33,680 bases of DNA from an uncultured Bacteroidales bacterium (GCA_937892155.1 CALAUG010000065.1:1-33680), one strand, 5' to 3'; counted from the first letter of the stretch, positions 25,170-33,680 are shown. Notes: generated by a model not told the origin, from the letters alone. Made by a program: numbers and translations.

Positions 25170-27929
25170 TTAAACTAAGACCTCTACCCGGCTACCATTT
25201 GCCATATCTTTCGTCACGACAATCTGTTTGTCAATTTTTTTCAGCGCATCAACATGGGAAATTATTCCAACAAGACGATTCCCTTCGGTCAAATTATTGA
25301 GAGCCTTCAGAACCTGCTCCAAAAATTCGCCATCGAGCGTGCCGAATCCTTCATCGACAAACATAGTGTCGAGTTTAATGCCCCCGACCGACGACTGAAC
25401 CTCATCGGCAAAGCCAAGGGCCAACGACAGCGAAGCTATAAACGATTCACCACCCGAAAGTGATTTAACATCGCGGACCGTACCATTATAATGATCAACA
25501 ACATCTAAATCGAGACCAAATTGACCACGGTTAGAATTCGCTATCTTTCGACGCTGCAATTCATAATGTCCGTTCGACATTACCATAAACCGCGTGTTTG
25601 CATAACCGATAATTCTATCGAAATATGCCATTTGTACATAGGTTTCCAACATAATCTTCTCCTGCCCCGACAATTTACCATTTGCTGTATTAGACAATGC
25701 CAATTTCCACGTATATTCTTTTTCAAGCACAGCCAAATTTCCCGAAGACAGTTTTATGTTTTTCAGAGCAGACGTATTGGCATCTATTCTGGAACTAATT
25801 ATTCGTTGTTTTGCCTGCACATCTCTTAAATCTGTTTCCAACATCTGACGTTTGGACAACATTTCATCTTTATTGACAGAAATGCCATCTTTTAACTGCT
25901 CCGTCAATGTCTGCATTGAAGATTTCAATCCAGAAATAGCATTTTCGCAGTCATTATACGCTTTCGTAGAATCCTCTATAGCTTTTGTTATAGAATTTTT
26001 TTGCAACGTTAAAGCAGTAATCTGTTTTTGTGCTTCGGCTTTATTTGCATACTTCAATTCCGACTGAGTATTCTTGAGATTTTGTTTCCAAACATCAATA
26101 TTTGCCTGCAATTTGGCAAGTTCAACCTTACCAAAACTTACAGTTTCATTTAATTCTTTCTGCTTGACATCCGCAGAGGAAACCAATGTCGGTAATTCAT
26201 TTTTACGGACATAGTTCTTTTCTTCGGCAGCAATTTTTATTTTGATTTCCGAAATTGATTTTTGAATTTCCGAAACTTTTTGTTGTATTTGATTTGTAGC
26301 ATTTTCTATAGTACAATCGCCCAACGAAGCCGTTATAGACGACTTTACACTATCTTCCAATGTTTTGCAAGAACCATTTTGAGTATTGCAAACCTCAACA
26401 CCTTTATCACGTCTCTGCGTTACTTCTTCCAACTTTTGCTTTAATGTTTGGAGTTCCTGTTCTGTCGGCGCATTTTGTGACATGGCAGCCTTATTCGGAT
26501 GATGTACAGAACCACAAACCGGACATGGCACACCTTCCATCAACGAAGAGGCTATAATTCCAGCCTGCTCAGCTATAAAAAGTTTATACTTTTCGTCATA
26601 ATCATGTTGAGCTATTGTCTGTTGTTGAACAACATCCTGCAACAATTTTTGATATTCAGCAAGTTTTTTTCTTGCTGCCTGCAATTCCTCTACCTGTTTT
26701 TTCAATGTATCCAAAATCGCATTTGTGTCCTGCAATTTTTGACATTCGTTTTTCAATGTTTGGAGATTTTCTCCTGCATGCTGCAAATTCAGGCTTTCAT
26801 CTTGTAGTTTCTTTACAACTTCCTGCTGACGTAATAATTGAGAATTTGTGTCATTCAATTGTTTTTCCTTAGCGCAAAAATCCTTTAAACCTTTTTGAAT
26901 TTGCTCATTCAAAGAATCCAACGCCTCATATTTCGGCAAAATCTGTTCAATTTGAGCAATGGCGGACTGCAAAGTGTCAATTTCCGTTTTACGTGATTCC
27001 GCATCAATTTTCGACTTTTGCAAACCAACTAAATCTACCTGTTTTTCTGTCAGTTTCTTTTTGTATTCCTCCAACTGTTGTTGCGCTTTTTCGTAATTAT
27101 CAACAACTTTGAGTGCCTCCACAACTTTTACCCGTTCCTGGTCTTTTTCATCGTACTGTTGCTGCAACGATTTCAAATCTTTTTCATCTTCCCCAAGCAA
27201 CAACTGGACAAAATCCACGACTTCGTTTATCGGCAAGGTACCATTTTTTGCATTATCGAAAACAATGAGATTTTCGGGAGCCTCATTTACATTAATTCCA
27301 TTTATATATTGCGCAACACTTCGTCGAGCATTATCACATTCCTGACGTAATTTCTCCGCAGAATGATTTAATTCTTCTTGTAATCTTGCAAAAGGTTCCG
27401 TCTTAAAAATCTGACGATAGCATTTCTGCCGTTCTTTCGTATCGGTTGTAATCAGTTTATAAAAATCACCCTGCGCAATCATGGCAATCTGAGAAAATTG
27501 ATTGAAATCAACTCCAAGAATTTCCTGAATTTTTTTCTTCGCATCGTCATTTATCAGCGGAGAAGAATCGGGCATTTGCAACACAACCTTTTCCGATTCC
27601 CGTTTTGTTCCCGTACCTCGTTGTTTCTTGACATCATGGGCAGGTTCACGTCTTACCATGTACGTTTTACCATCATATTCAAACTGAAGCTCAACAAAAC
27701 AAGGCGTGTCTTCAGTTGCATATTTCGACTGGAACATTTCCACGCTTCGATTTTCGCCACTTGCCTGACCATACAACGCATAGGTAATAGCATCGAAAAT
27801 AGTGGTTTTTCCCGCTCCTGTTTCTCCACAAATTAAATACAAACCTTTTTTACCAAATTTGGAAAAATCTATCGTCGTTTTTTGTGCGTACGGTCCAAAG
27901 GCAGACATTGTCAATTGTATCGGTCTCAT
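25170..27929 (-). CDS. sbcC: Nuclease SbcCD subunit C (Rad50-like ATPase)
   Basis: SMC/Rad50-type ATPase of the SbcCD complex, which opens DNA hairpins and processes protein-blocked ends. From the ATG at 27929 it is 919 aa: Walker A GETGAGKT (35-42), QIAMIAQGDFYKL Q-loop, two long coiled coils around residues 185-460 and 485-720 separated by the zinc hook CPVC (C469, C472), then the signature SLSGGESFIASLSLALGFAD and Walker B FVDEGFGTLD. An in-frame TTG at 27953 would extend it by eight residues into sbcD; the ATG fits the conserved RPIQLTMSAFGPY start better. One base separates it from the sbcD stop. Confidence 0.94.
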   Translation of the reverse strand: MRPIQLTMSAFGPYAQKTTIDFSKFGKKGLYLICGETGAGKTTIFDAITYALYGQASGENRSVEMFQSKYATEDTPCFVELQFEYDGKTYMVRREPAHDVKKQRGTGTKRESEKVVLQMPDSSPLINDDAKKKIQEILGVDFNQFSQIAMIAQGDFYKLITTDTKERQKCYRQIFKTEPFARLQEELNHSAEKLRQECDNARRSVAQYINGINVNEAPENLIVFDNAKNGTLPINEVVDFVQLLLGEDEKDLKSLQQQYDEKDQERVKVVEALKVVDNYEKAQQQLEEYKKKLTEKQVDLVGLQKSKIDAESRKTEIDTLQSAIAQIEQILPKYEALDSLNEQIQKGLKDFCAKEKQLNDTNSQLLRQQEVVKKLQDESLNLQHAGENLQTLKNECQKLQDTNAILDTLKKQVEELQAARKKLAEYQKLLQDVVQQQTIAQHDYDEKYKLFIAEQAGIIASSLMEGVPCPVCGSVHHPNKAAMSQNAPTEQELQTLKQKLEEVTQRRDKGVEVCNTQNGSCKTLEDSVKSSITASLGDCTIENATNQIQQKVSEIQKSISEIKIKIAAEEKNYVRKNELPTLVSSADVKQKELNETVSFGKVELAKLQANIDVWKQNLKNTQSELKYANKAEAQKQITALTLQKNSITKAIEDSTKAYNDCENAISGLKSSMQTLTEQLKDGISVNKDEMLSKRQMLETDLRDVQAKQRIISSRIDANTSALKNIKLSSGNLAVLEKEYTWKLALSNTANGKLSGQEKIMLETYVQMAYFDRIIGYANTRFMVMSNGHYELQRRKIANSNRGQFGLDLDVVDHYNGTVRDVKSLSGGESFIASLSLALGFADEVQSSVGGIKLDTMFVDEGFGTLDGEFLEQVLKALNNLTEGNRLVGIISHVDALKKIDKQIVVTKDMANGSRVEVLV

Positions 27930-27930
27930 G

Positions 27931-29076
27931 TTATTCCTCCCAAATTTGTTCAATTAGACCTTCCACAAACGAAGTTTGTTCTTCTGTCAATGGTTGACGA
28001 TATTGTTGTTCGAAGAATTCCGAAAACAATTCACCCGGAGTTTTTGATTCGACGACCTGTGTATTTTGCAAACAAGAGCCTACAGAACGAGTACGTTTGT
28101 TATCGTATCGCAACTCAAGTAGATTATGATAAATCGTACGTAGTTTACCAATCGCATCGGGAATATCATCTTCGTCAATCAACGTAATACGGACAAAATC
28201 TTCCTGCAAATTCGTGCCATCGTAAAACGACTTTGCCGTTACCTCATCGTATGCGCCTCGTATGTCGTGCCAGTCGTGCAACGGAATTAATGGTTCAAAC
28301 GAAAGTTTTACATCACCTTTAGCGCCCAACTCAACTATCGTAACTGATTTCTCATTATTAACTTCTGAAAACGAATATTTTAACGGACTTCCGGAATAAC
28401 GCACGGTTTCACGTACGCACGACTGCGGCCGATGCAAATGTCCTAACGCAACGTAATCGAAATCATCATACACCGACACATCAACATTGTCAACGCCACC
28501 AACCGAAGTTTCTTCGGAATCGGAACGTTCCGCACCAGTAACAAACTGATGAGAAAGTATGACATTTCGCCGTGTTTTGTCAACTTTCATTTTTTCAATC
28601 GCAACACGAACACAATCGGTATACGATTCAATTTGTTCTTCAGGAAAACAATGACGTACTTGAGCCGGCTTAACAAATGGAAGCATATACACTGCCACTT
28701 CGCCAAATTCGTCGTGCATAACAACAGGAGAAACTTCGCCTTGAAAAACAGGAGAAACATAGACTCCACACCGACTCATAATAGCAGAACCAAAGGCAAT
28801 TCGTTCAGCAGAATCGTGGTTTCCACTCGACACGAACAATTTGGCATTGTTGGGCAACACGTTCGACAAATCCGACAAAAATTCATCGCACAACTGCACC
28901 GCCTCGGCCGACGGCACCGATTTGTCGTATATGTCTCCAGCAATAAACACCGCATCAGGTTTATGCGATTGAACCAGACCAAGAATTTTCTTCAAAATGA
29001 ACCGTTGCTCGTCGTACATCGACTTGCCGTTCACCTGCTTACCAATATGTAAATCAGAAAGATGGATAAATTTCAT
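27931..29076 (-). CDS. sbcD: Nuclease SbcCD subunit D (Mre11-like)
   Basis: Mn2+-dependent exo/endonuclease partner of SbcC. From the ATG at 29076 the protein is 381 aa and starts MKFIHLSDLHIGK. Phosphodiesterase motifs are complete: D8/H10, GDIYD (D48), GNHD (86-88), SHQF (H176) and GHLHRP (H213, H215). The track-long TTG three codons upstream is not needed. Followed by sbcC after a 1-nt gap; both are driven by the promoter at 29098-29128. Confidence 0.94.
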   Translation of the reverse strand: MKFIHLSDLHIGKQVNGKSMYDEQRFILKKILGLVQSHKPDAVFIAGDIYDKSVPSAEAVQLCDEFLSDLSNVLPNNAKLFVSSGNHDSAERIAFGSAIMSRCGVYVSPVFQGEVSPVVMHDEFGEVAVYMLPFVKPAQVRHCFPEEQIESYTDCVRVAIEKMKVDKTRRNVILSHQFVTGAERSDSEETSVGGVDNVDVSVYDDFDYVALGHLHRPQSCVRETVRYSGSPLKYSFSEVNNEKSVTIVELGAKGDVKLSFEPLIPLHDWHDIRGAYDEVTAKSFYDGTNLQEDFVRITLIDEDDIPDAIGKLRTIYHNLLELRYDNKRTRSVGSCLQNTQVVESKTPGELFSEFFEQQYRQPLTEEQTSFVEGLIEQIWEE

Positions 29077-29097
29077 ATTTCGCAATTAACGATGTAA

Positions 29098-29128
29098 TAA
29101 ATCTACATCTATTTTGGAAATTGACAAG
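29098..29128 (-). promoter_or_regulatory. Promoter of sbcD-sbcC
   Basis: Minus strand CTTG (29125-29128), exactly 19 nt, then TAGATTTA (29098-29105), one mismatch to TAnnTTTG. The ATG is 21 nt downstream. Confidence 0.5.
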
Positions 29129-29204
29129 ACCAATGAGAACATAATTTTATTTGGTAATAATTCGTTTTTTTGATAAGCAAGCTATTCTTGTTCGCCGTTT
29201 GTTG

Positions 29205-29459
29205 CTACCACGCTTTTATCAAATCGATAAATTCGCTTTTGGTGTAAGCGCCATCTACCTTACGATCCTTGTAAACCAAGCAATATTTGTAATTGTTTCC
29301 TGCCTTGCTTGCCCAAAGATTGCCCAACTTGATTTTCTTCTCAGCATCCAAATGGTCGCCTTTGGTTTCCAGCAAAACAATCTTGCCTTTTTTCGTATTG
29401 ATGATGAAATCAGGATAATGATTGATAAAACCGTTGATACAAAATTCTGCCCAATAGTG
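29205..29459 (-). pseudogene. C-terminal remnant of a type III restriction enzyme helicase/nuclease subunit
   Basis: An open minus-strand stretch of 84 codons without a start, preceded in frame by TAG at 29460-29462 and another TAG four codons further. The translation contains GFINHYPDFIINTKKGK, VLLETKGDHLDAEKK, LGNLWASKAGNNYKY and YKDRKVDGAYTKSEF. This is the conserved C-terminal PD-(D/E)xK region (PDF...ETKG) of type III restriction (Res)/DEAD-box subunits, normally about 900 aa long. The helicase part is absent: the reading frame above the stops is restriction specificity sequence. So this is a leftover of a deleted gene next to the present R-M locus. Confidence 0.7.
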
Positions 29460-29467
29460 CTACATTT

Positions 29468-29991
29468 CTATCTATACAGCCACTTTTTCAACACTTCCGT
29501 CTTTTTCTGTGGGCAGTCCGCCATCACTTTTTTGCATCAGCGATTTGCTCTTCCAATGCGGTGATTTGTTCAACGATTTTTTTCTGGTCGGAGAGAGAGG
29601 GAACTTTTATTGAAATTCCTTCGATTCTATCAATTGAAGCTCGATATTCTCTTCTGAAACCTGCTGTTTTTCCTTCTTTATTCAAAACCCAAGCAACATA
29701 TTTTTCTTCGAGTTTTTTACCTTTTATTCTCAAAACTCCACAATGGTCAGTTGGATAAAATTTTTGTTTAGCTGGAATTACATTTACCATCCAATCGCCA
29801 TCTATTCCCCAAAGAACAGAATCTTTCGAAAAATCTTTTATCAGCAATCTGTCAATCATACCAAATGGCTCAAACACATTGGCACTAAACACCGGAACAT
29901 CGAAGTTTGGATTTAATTCACTATTCAGCACCCTATGTCCAATAGCAACATCAAATATATAACTATTTGATAATCTGATTATTGCCCCTAT
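29468..29991 (-). pseudogene. Second specificity (HsdS-like) half, separated by TAG and a -1 frameshift
   Basis: This stretch continues the frame of the upstream fusion gene beyond its TAG stop at 29992-29994 with no other stop for 155 codons. It encodes a complete-looking target-recognition domain: FDVAIGHRVLNSELNP, PVFSANVFEPFGMIDRL, VLWGIDGDWMVNVIPA, FYPTDHCGVLRI, and the conserved helix SLSDQKKIVEQITALEEQIA. It stops at TGA (29524-29526) directly after the heptamer A AAA AAG (29527-29533). In the -1 frame the family's expected C-terminus follows: VMADCPQKKTEVLKKWLYR, ending at TAG 29468-29470. No ATG precedes the domain start; the only early in-frame start is GTG at 29931, inside the domain. 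Either a broken 3' end of the fusion gene or an extension reached by recoding. Confidence 0.7.
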
Positions 29992-32900
29992 CTAATTACT
30001 TATAACCTCCAATCGCTCAAACACTTCGGTAATTCTTCTTTTGTATTCCTCAATGCTCATACGGCTATTGTTGTATTCAGCATCAATCGCCTCACATTCG
30101 GTCACAATCTGGGTTTGAAGTTGTTCGTCAATAACAGGTACTTGTATGAGTTTCAAATCTTCGGGATATACATGTGGCTGTGCAGAACCTTTTTGTAAAT
30201 AATAAATTTGATTCTGAATAGAGAAAAGGAAATCATACAAAAACAATGTATGCAAATCACTTTTCCCTCTTACAGTAGTGCAATCAGAGGCAAATATTGG
30301 TTCTGTCCAAAAATTTACAAAACCTGCGTTTGCACCACTTGCACTAATTGTTATTGTGTTTGATGGTCTATTTGCTTCATTATGGTAATAAGCAAAATCT
30401 ACACCTCCTGCAACAACTTTAATATTACCCTCTTTTGCTTGTGCAGAAGTTATTGATTTGCCTTTCTGAACCTCCGCTATATCCCCTAACTTCACCAGCG
30501 GATACTTACTTTTAATTTCAATTTTCTTATCGGCAGTTAGTTTTATTGACTTATCAAATTCTGTTCGGCTAAAATCAATCATATCAGATAGATTTGTAAA
30601 TGAGAGCAATTCACCCATTTCCCCACAATAATCATTTGTTAGTTCTTCTTTTTCCGACTTAACTTCCTCGTATGAGAACTTATTGCATTGTTCATATATA
30701 TGTTTACGAATGGCGAATGCAAATTTTGTATTGTCCCACGAGTCATTAGGGTTATAAAGCGGAGTATCTATATATTTGATAGAATTGATTGCTGTAACCA
30801 CTTCAGCATCTTTGTCATTTTTGTCGGTTGCCTCTTGGTCTGTATCTTCTACCGGCTTATTTGTGACATATTTTATACCCTCGTCACCTTTACGATTGCT
30901 CCAATCGTAGCCCAAGAATTTTACAATTTGAGCCTTGTTGCTTTTGTTGTTTATCTTGTCGGGAGGCGATTGAAGAATTGCCACCGAATTGCTTTCAATC
31001 TGAATATAAGTGTTTAGTTTGTCGCTTTCAATTTCTTTAGCAAAGGCAACAAACTGGCGTCTATGTTCTTCTTTTTCTTTGTCTTGATATTCGTTACTTG
31101 AAACAAACTCAGCAAATTGTTTATTATACTCTTTTTTATTCAGTTTTTCTTGATCGTTATAAAACGACGACTCCTCAAACCATTCTTTTTGAACGCTTTT
31201 TTTTATAGGCGTTGGTTTGAAACTCTTTTTGTAATTGACAAAAATCTCGTGTTTTTCAAGCGACTCTTCCAACTCTCCGTCTTGCATGAAACTGAAATAT
31301 GCCAATTCATCATAACTTTGTTTTGCAATATATCCGTCTATTGCTTGCCAACTTAAATATTGGGTGTAGTCTTTCTTCTCAATAAAAGTATGAAGAAGTC
31401 CCTCTGCATTTTTCTTTACCCTCTGAGCAAAAAGAACTATAGTGTTTGTGCCTGTTGAACCAAATGTACGGCTATTAAGATTCACAATTGCTAATATGTT
31501 GAAATGGGCAAACAGTAATTCACGGGTTTTGATATACAAATTTCCATTTGAAAGAATAGAACTTGGCAAAACGATACCTACAACACCATTAGTACGCAAA
31601 AAATGTTTTGTTCTTTCGATAAAGAAACACTCAATGCTGTTGTTAGCTCCGTATGCCTTTTCTTCAATTGATTTAAGAAGATCAAATTGATTTCTATCGT
31701 TGTTGGTCATTGTGTTCAAAAAGCCTTTCACACTATAAGGTGGGTTTGCTATTATACAATCAAAGGTGTCTTTGTCAAAACCTTGATAGCGGACATCGTT
31801 TGTGTTAATGCAGCTTAACGAATCTTTGAATACAATCCGGGCATCTTTGCTTCCATTGATGATGGTTGCAATTTTTGCCACTTGGCTTAATGTTTGGCTT
31901 TTTTCTATTCCGTAGGCTTGGGCATTAGGATAGTTCTTGATAAATTCAGTCAAGAAATGACCGGCACCACAAGCATAGTCAAGCACTTTTACTGTATTTG
32001 ATTGGGTAAAATCGGGCAAACATTTTATAATGAAGTTGACAATTGGAAGTGGCGTGAAAAATTGGCCCTCTGTTTGATGAACATTTTTAGACAATAATCC
32101 CTCAAACAAATCACCAAAAAAGTGGTTTGTTTCACTGTTGCTCAGATTTATGTCCTGAATAAGGGCAGCAATCTTTATTAGGATTTGAAAATTCTTCTCG
32201 AAATCTTCTTTGTTTTCTACATCAATAAAGTTGAACTTTTTGATGTTATAGAATTTAATATCCTCAAACAATTTCTTGATTCCTTCAAAAAGTCCGTTTG
32301 TTACCGAGCGGTTAGTGTCTTCAAAAATCTGCTTGATATCTTTTTCTTCTTTGTTTACAACCTCAACATGGAATAAATCCCGCTTCCCTTCTTGATAAAG
32401 TTTAAGCAGACGAGTGCAATACTCTTTGGGTGTATCACGAGTTATACCCTTGTAATAGAATTGCAAATCATTGGGATTGTTTCGTTCATCGGTAATTTTG
32501 CAGAGGAATAAATCAATCAAAATATAAAACGAATGTTCAAAATCTGTGATTGCATTGTTTCGTAAAATAGTTGCAAATTCATGATATATTGGTCTGATTT
32601 CGGCATGTGAAAGTTCCCTCAAATCGGCAGTCGTATATTTCAACTTGCCGATAGAATATGCTGCTATATCATTTTCAAACAAACCCTTTGTTTCAAACGA
32701 TTTACCGTATGTTTCGTTCCATACTTCAAAGTATTTGCCTTGTGCATTTTTAAATGTTTTTGGATTTTCTAATTCCGCAATACGTTTTTCGTTATCTTTC
32801 AGAGTGATAATGTGACTTTTTAAAACTTCCTTTTCTTCAAAATCAGCGGCAAAAAGCACAAGGTTTTCACAAAAACCAAGCTCATTAACAAGAGGACCTA

Positions 32901-33378
32901 GATAGCTAAAAAGTTGTCCACCGTCTTTTTGCATATTGTTCCATTCCTTGCTGAACTCAGATCCGTATGTTTTGTTTTCAATCAAAACCAAAGGATTATA
33001 TTCCTTATCAAAAACAAGAATGTCGCCATACGATGGTTTGTTGATATGTCCAACCTTGAATGCAGGTTCAAAGACAATATGTTTTGGTTCATAGCCTTTT
33101 TCCAACAACAAATGGACACAAACAAGACATACAAAATTTTCTGGTGCTTCAAAATTCAGAGTCGTATCTCTATGAATAACAAAACCATTAGCAGGCTTCC
33201 CTTTTGTAGGAAACTCGCCATTGTTAAAATTTGCATCTAAAGGAGCATACGTAATCTTTTTAGTTTTGGTGTCAACTTTGATTGACGCACCACTAGAATA
33301 TATTTTATTGTAAATGTTATTTGTTTCTGTAAAACCAAAGTGCAAAAGCACTTTTTCGAGATTTTCTTTTGTTATCAT
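29992..33378 (-). CDS. Restriction nuclease-N6-adenine methylase-specificity fusion (type IIG/I-like R-M)
   Basis: Single 1128-aa protein joining restriction, modification and one target-recognition domain. Residues about 75-180 look like a PD-(D/E)xK nuclease: SYGDILVFD (D119), VLIENKT (E134, K136), then DGGQLFSYL. A helical region follows to about 430, then the HsdM-like methylase: EGQFFTP, SAM motif I VLDYACGAGHF (464-474) and catalytic NPPY near 545, with GIVLPSSIL after it. Residues about 955-1128 are an HsdS-type half-subunit: YPLVKLGDIAEVQKGKS, the recognition domain, and a closing helix with EEYKRRITEVFERLEVISN. No separate type I translocase (HsdR) or intact hsdS lies in the window, so it is best placed with type IIG/IIB (BcgI-like) enzymes. 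Ends at TAG, after which the same frame encodes a second recognition domain. More AT-rich than the housekeeping genes; probably acquired. Confidence 0.85.
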   Translation of the reverse strand: MITKENLEKVLLHFGFTETNNIYNKIYSSGASIKVDTKTKKITYAPLDANFNNGEFPTKGKPANGFVIHRDTTLNFEAPENFVCLVCVHLLLEKGYEPKHIVFEPAFKVGHINKPSYGDILVFDKEYNPLVLIENKTYGSEFSKEWNNMQKDGGQLFSYLGPLVNELGFCENLVLFAADFEEKEVLKSHIITLKDNEKRIAELENPKTFKNAQGKYFEVWNETYGKSFETKGLFENDIAAYSIGKLKYTTADLRELSHAEIRPIYHEFATILRNNAITDFEHSFYILIDLFLCKITDERNNPNDLQFYYKGITRDTPKEYCTRLLKLYQEGKRDLFHVEVVNKEEKDIKQIFEDTNRSVTNGLFEGIKKLFEDIKFYNIKKFNFIDVENKEDFEKNFQILIKIAALIQDINLSNSETNHFFGDLFEGLLSKNVHQTEGQFFTPLPIVNFIIKCLPDFTQSNTVKVLDYACGAGHFLTEFIKNYPNAQAYGIEKSQTLSQVAKIATIINGSKDARIVFKDSLSCINTNDVRYQGFDKDTFDCIIANPPYSVKGFLNTMTNNDRNQFDLLKSIEEKAYGANNSIECFFIERTKHFLRTNGVVGIVLPSSILSNGNLYIKTRELLFAHFNILAIVNLNSRTFGSTGTNTIVLFAQRVKKNAEGLLHTFIEKKDYTQYLSWQAIDGYIAKQSYDELAYFSFMQDGELEESLEKHEIFVNYKKSFKPTPIKKSVQKEWFEESSFYNDQEKLNKKEYNKQFAEFVSSNEYQDKEKEEHRRQFVAFAKEIESDKLNTYIQIESNSVAILQSPPDKINNKSNKAQIVKFLGYDWSNRKGDEGIKYVTNKPVEDTDQEATDKNDKDAEVVTAINSIKYIDTPLYNPNDSWDNTKFAFAIRKHIYEQCNKFSYEEVKSEKEELTNDYCGEMGELLSFTNLSDMIDFSRTEFDKSIKLTADKKIEIKSKYPLVKLGDIAEVQKGKSITSAQAKEGNIKVVAGGVDFAYYHNEANRPSNTITISASGANAGFVNFWTEPIFASDCTTVRGKSDLHTLFLYDFLFSIQNQIYYLQKGSAQPHVYPEDLKLIQVPVIDEQLQTQIVTECEAIDAEYNNSRMSIEEYKRRITEVFERLEVISN

Positions 33379-33442
33379 TCTACGCCCATTTAGTGGCGCT
33401 CACCTATCTGTTTCGGAGTAATACGGACATTCACATTGGGGC

Positions 33443-33475
33443 AAAAAGAACGTGGACTCAACATTATCCACGTCC
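33443..33475 (-). terminator. Rho-independent terminator of the structured RNA
   Basis: Minus strand: GGACGTGGA (33467-33475) pairs with TCCACGTTC (33448-33456), 9 bp with one G-U pair and a 10-nt loop, followed directly by T5 (33443-33447). The first four stem bases overlap the basal stem of the RNA upstream. Confidence 0.8.
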
Positions 33476-33605
33476 TAAGGCCCTCGAACTGCCCGTTCTC
33501 ACAGATAAGTCAAGCCCACGCCATACAGCGCAGGCATTCACTTGACTTATTCGAGTGAGAACTGTTAATCTAAAGTTTTCGAGGTTCTAGGACAGTTACC
33601 GAATA
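33443..33605 (-). ncRNA. Rod-shaped structured RNA, 6S RNA-like
   Basis: About 160 nt, minus strand. Nested perfect stems: TAGGAC/GTCCTA (33588-33593 with 33472-33477), TTCGAGG/CCTCGAA (33578-33584 with 33482-33488), then an asymmetric bubble (15 nt against 6 nt), GTGAGAAC/GTTCTCAC (33555-33562 with 33495-33502), CTTGACTTAT/ATAAGTCAAG (33541-33550 with 33505-33514) and a capping stem-loop. The stem coordinates are given as plus-strand text. A terminator follows, and a near -7 box (TAGCGTTTG on the minus strand, 33611-33619, one extra base) lies at the right distance for a start near 33605. No open frame is present. A long rod with an internal bubble is the 6S RNA design, which binds RNA polymerase; class assignment rests on shape only. 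An alternative is a regulatory leader of the R-M gene 65 nt downstream. Confidence 0.55.
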
Positions 33606-33680
33606 ATAAGCAAACGCTATGATTTATAATATGTTAGTTAAAAATCTTTACTCTATTTTATCTTTTCGTTTTGTAAGTTA

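Noticed and set aside
29151..29564. 137-codon plus-strand frame across the R-M remnants
   Set aside because: It is the complement of recognisable type III Res and HsdS sequence on the minus strand and shows no family resemblance of its own.
33443..33600. Integron attC site or IS200/605-type end as explanation for the nested inverted repeats
   Set aside because: No GTTRRRY/RYYYAAC core pair at the stem base, no integrase or transposase nearby, and an intrinsic terminator with a promoter fits an RNA gene better.
1..33680. CRISPR arrays, tRNA/rRNA genes, prophage or complete insertion sequences
   Set aside because: No regularly spaced direct repeats, no cloverleaf or rRNA-like segments, and no transposase, integrase or phage structural genes were recognised on either strand.

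Overview
The window looks like chromosomal DNA of a low-GC Bacteroidota, most likely Bacteroidales. The evidence is the long (581 aa) IspG, many upstream regions with the Bacteroidota-type -7 box TAnnTTTG (several with a TTG/TTTG -33 element 19 nt away), a two-domain ClpB, a UvrA with the CPTTG variant of the first zinc module, and an outer-membrane-barrel regulator fusion typical of this phylum's signalling. No rRNA, tRNA, CRISPR array, insertion sequence or prophage was seen.

Left part (1-5350): a minus-strand protein with an N-terminal RyR-like domain, a receiver-like middle and a possible HEPN-like end, divergent from ispG. Next comes the most unusual gene, an ECF-type sigma factor fused in one polypeptide to a transmembrane helix, a periplasmic linker and an outer-membrane beta-barrel. 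Its upstream region carries a promoter-like pair (TGCAGTCTTT, 14 nt, CTATATA) that recurs exactly just after its stop codon, pointing into a gene-free stretch.

Middle part (5350-29080): mostly housekeeping genes. On the minus strand: clpB; a PBP1A and trmN6 pair (1-nt overlap); a LOG-family protein; a secreted rhodanese; a bile acid:sodium symporter family protein; gpmI; rfbB-rfbD. On the plus strand: a lytic transglycosylase overlapping uvrA by 1 nt. Then, minus strand: topA with a metal-site-degenerate arginase-family gene (1-nt overlap), and sbcD-sbcC (1-nt gap). Cell-wall synthesis and turnover, dTDP-rhamnose precursors, DNA repair and proteostasis are the themes.

Right part (29085-33680): a restriction-modification locus in decay or under recoding. 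A 1128-aa nuclease-methylase-specificity fusion stops at a TAG, but the same frame continues into a second target-recognition domain. That domain ends at an A AAA AAG TGA slippery tract, with the missing C-terminal residues in the -1 frame. A fragment of a type III restriction helicase C-terminus follows. Upstream of the fusion, on the same strand, lies a rod-shaped structured RNA with an internal bubble and an intrinsic terminator, resembling 6S RNA.
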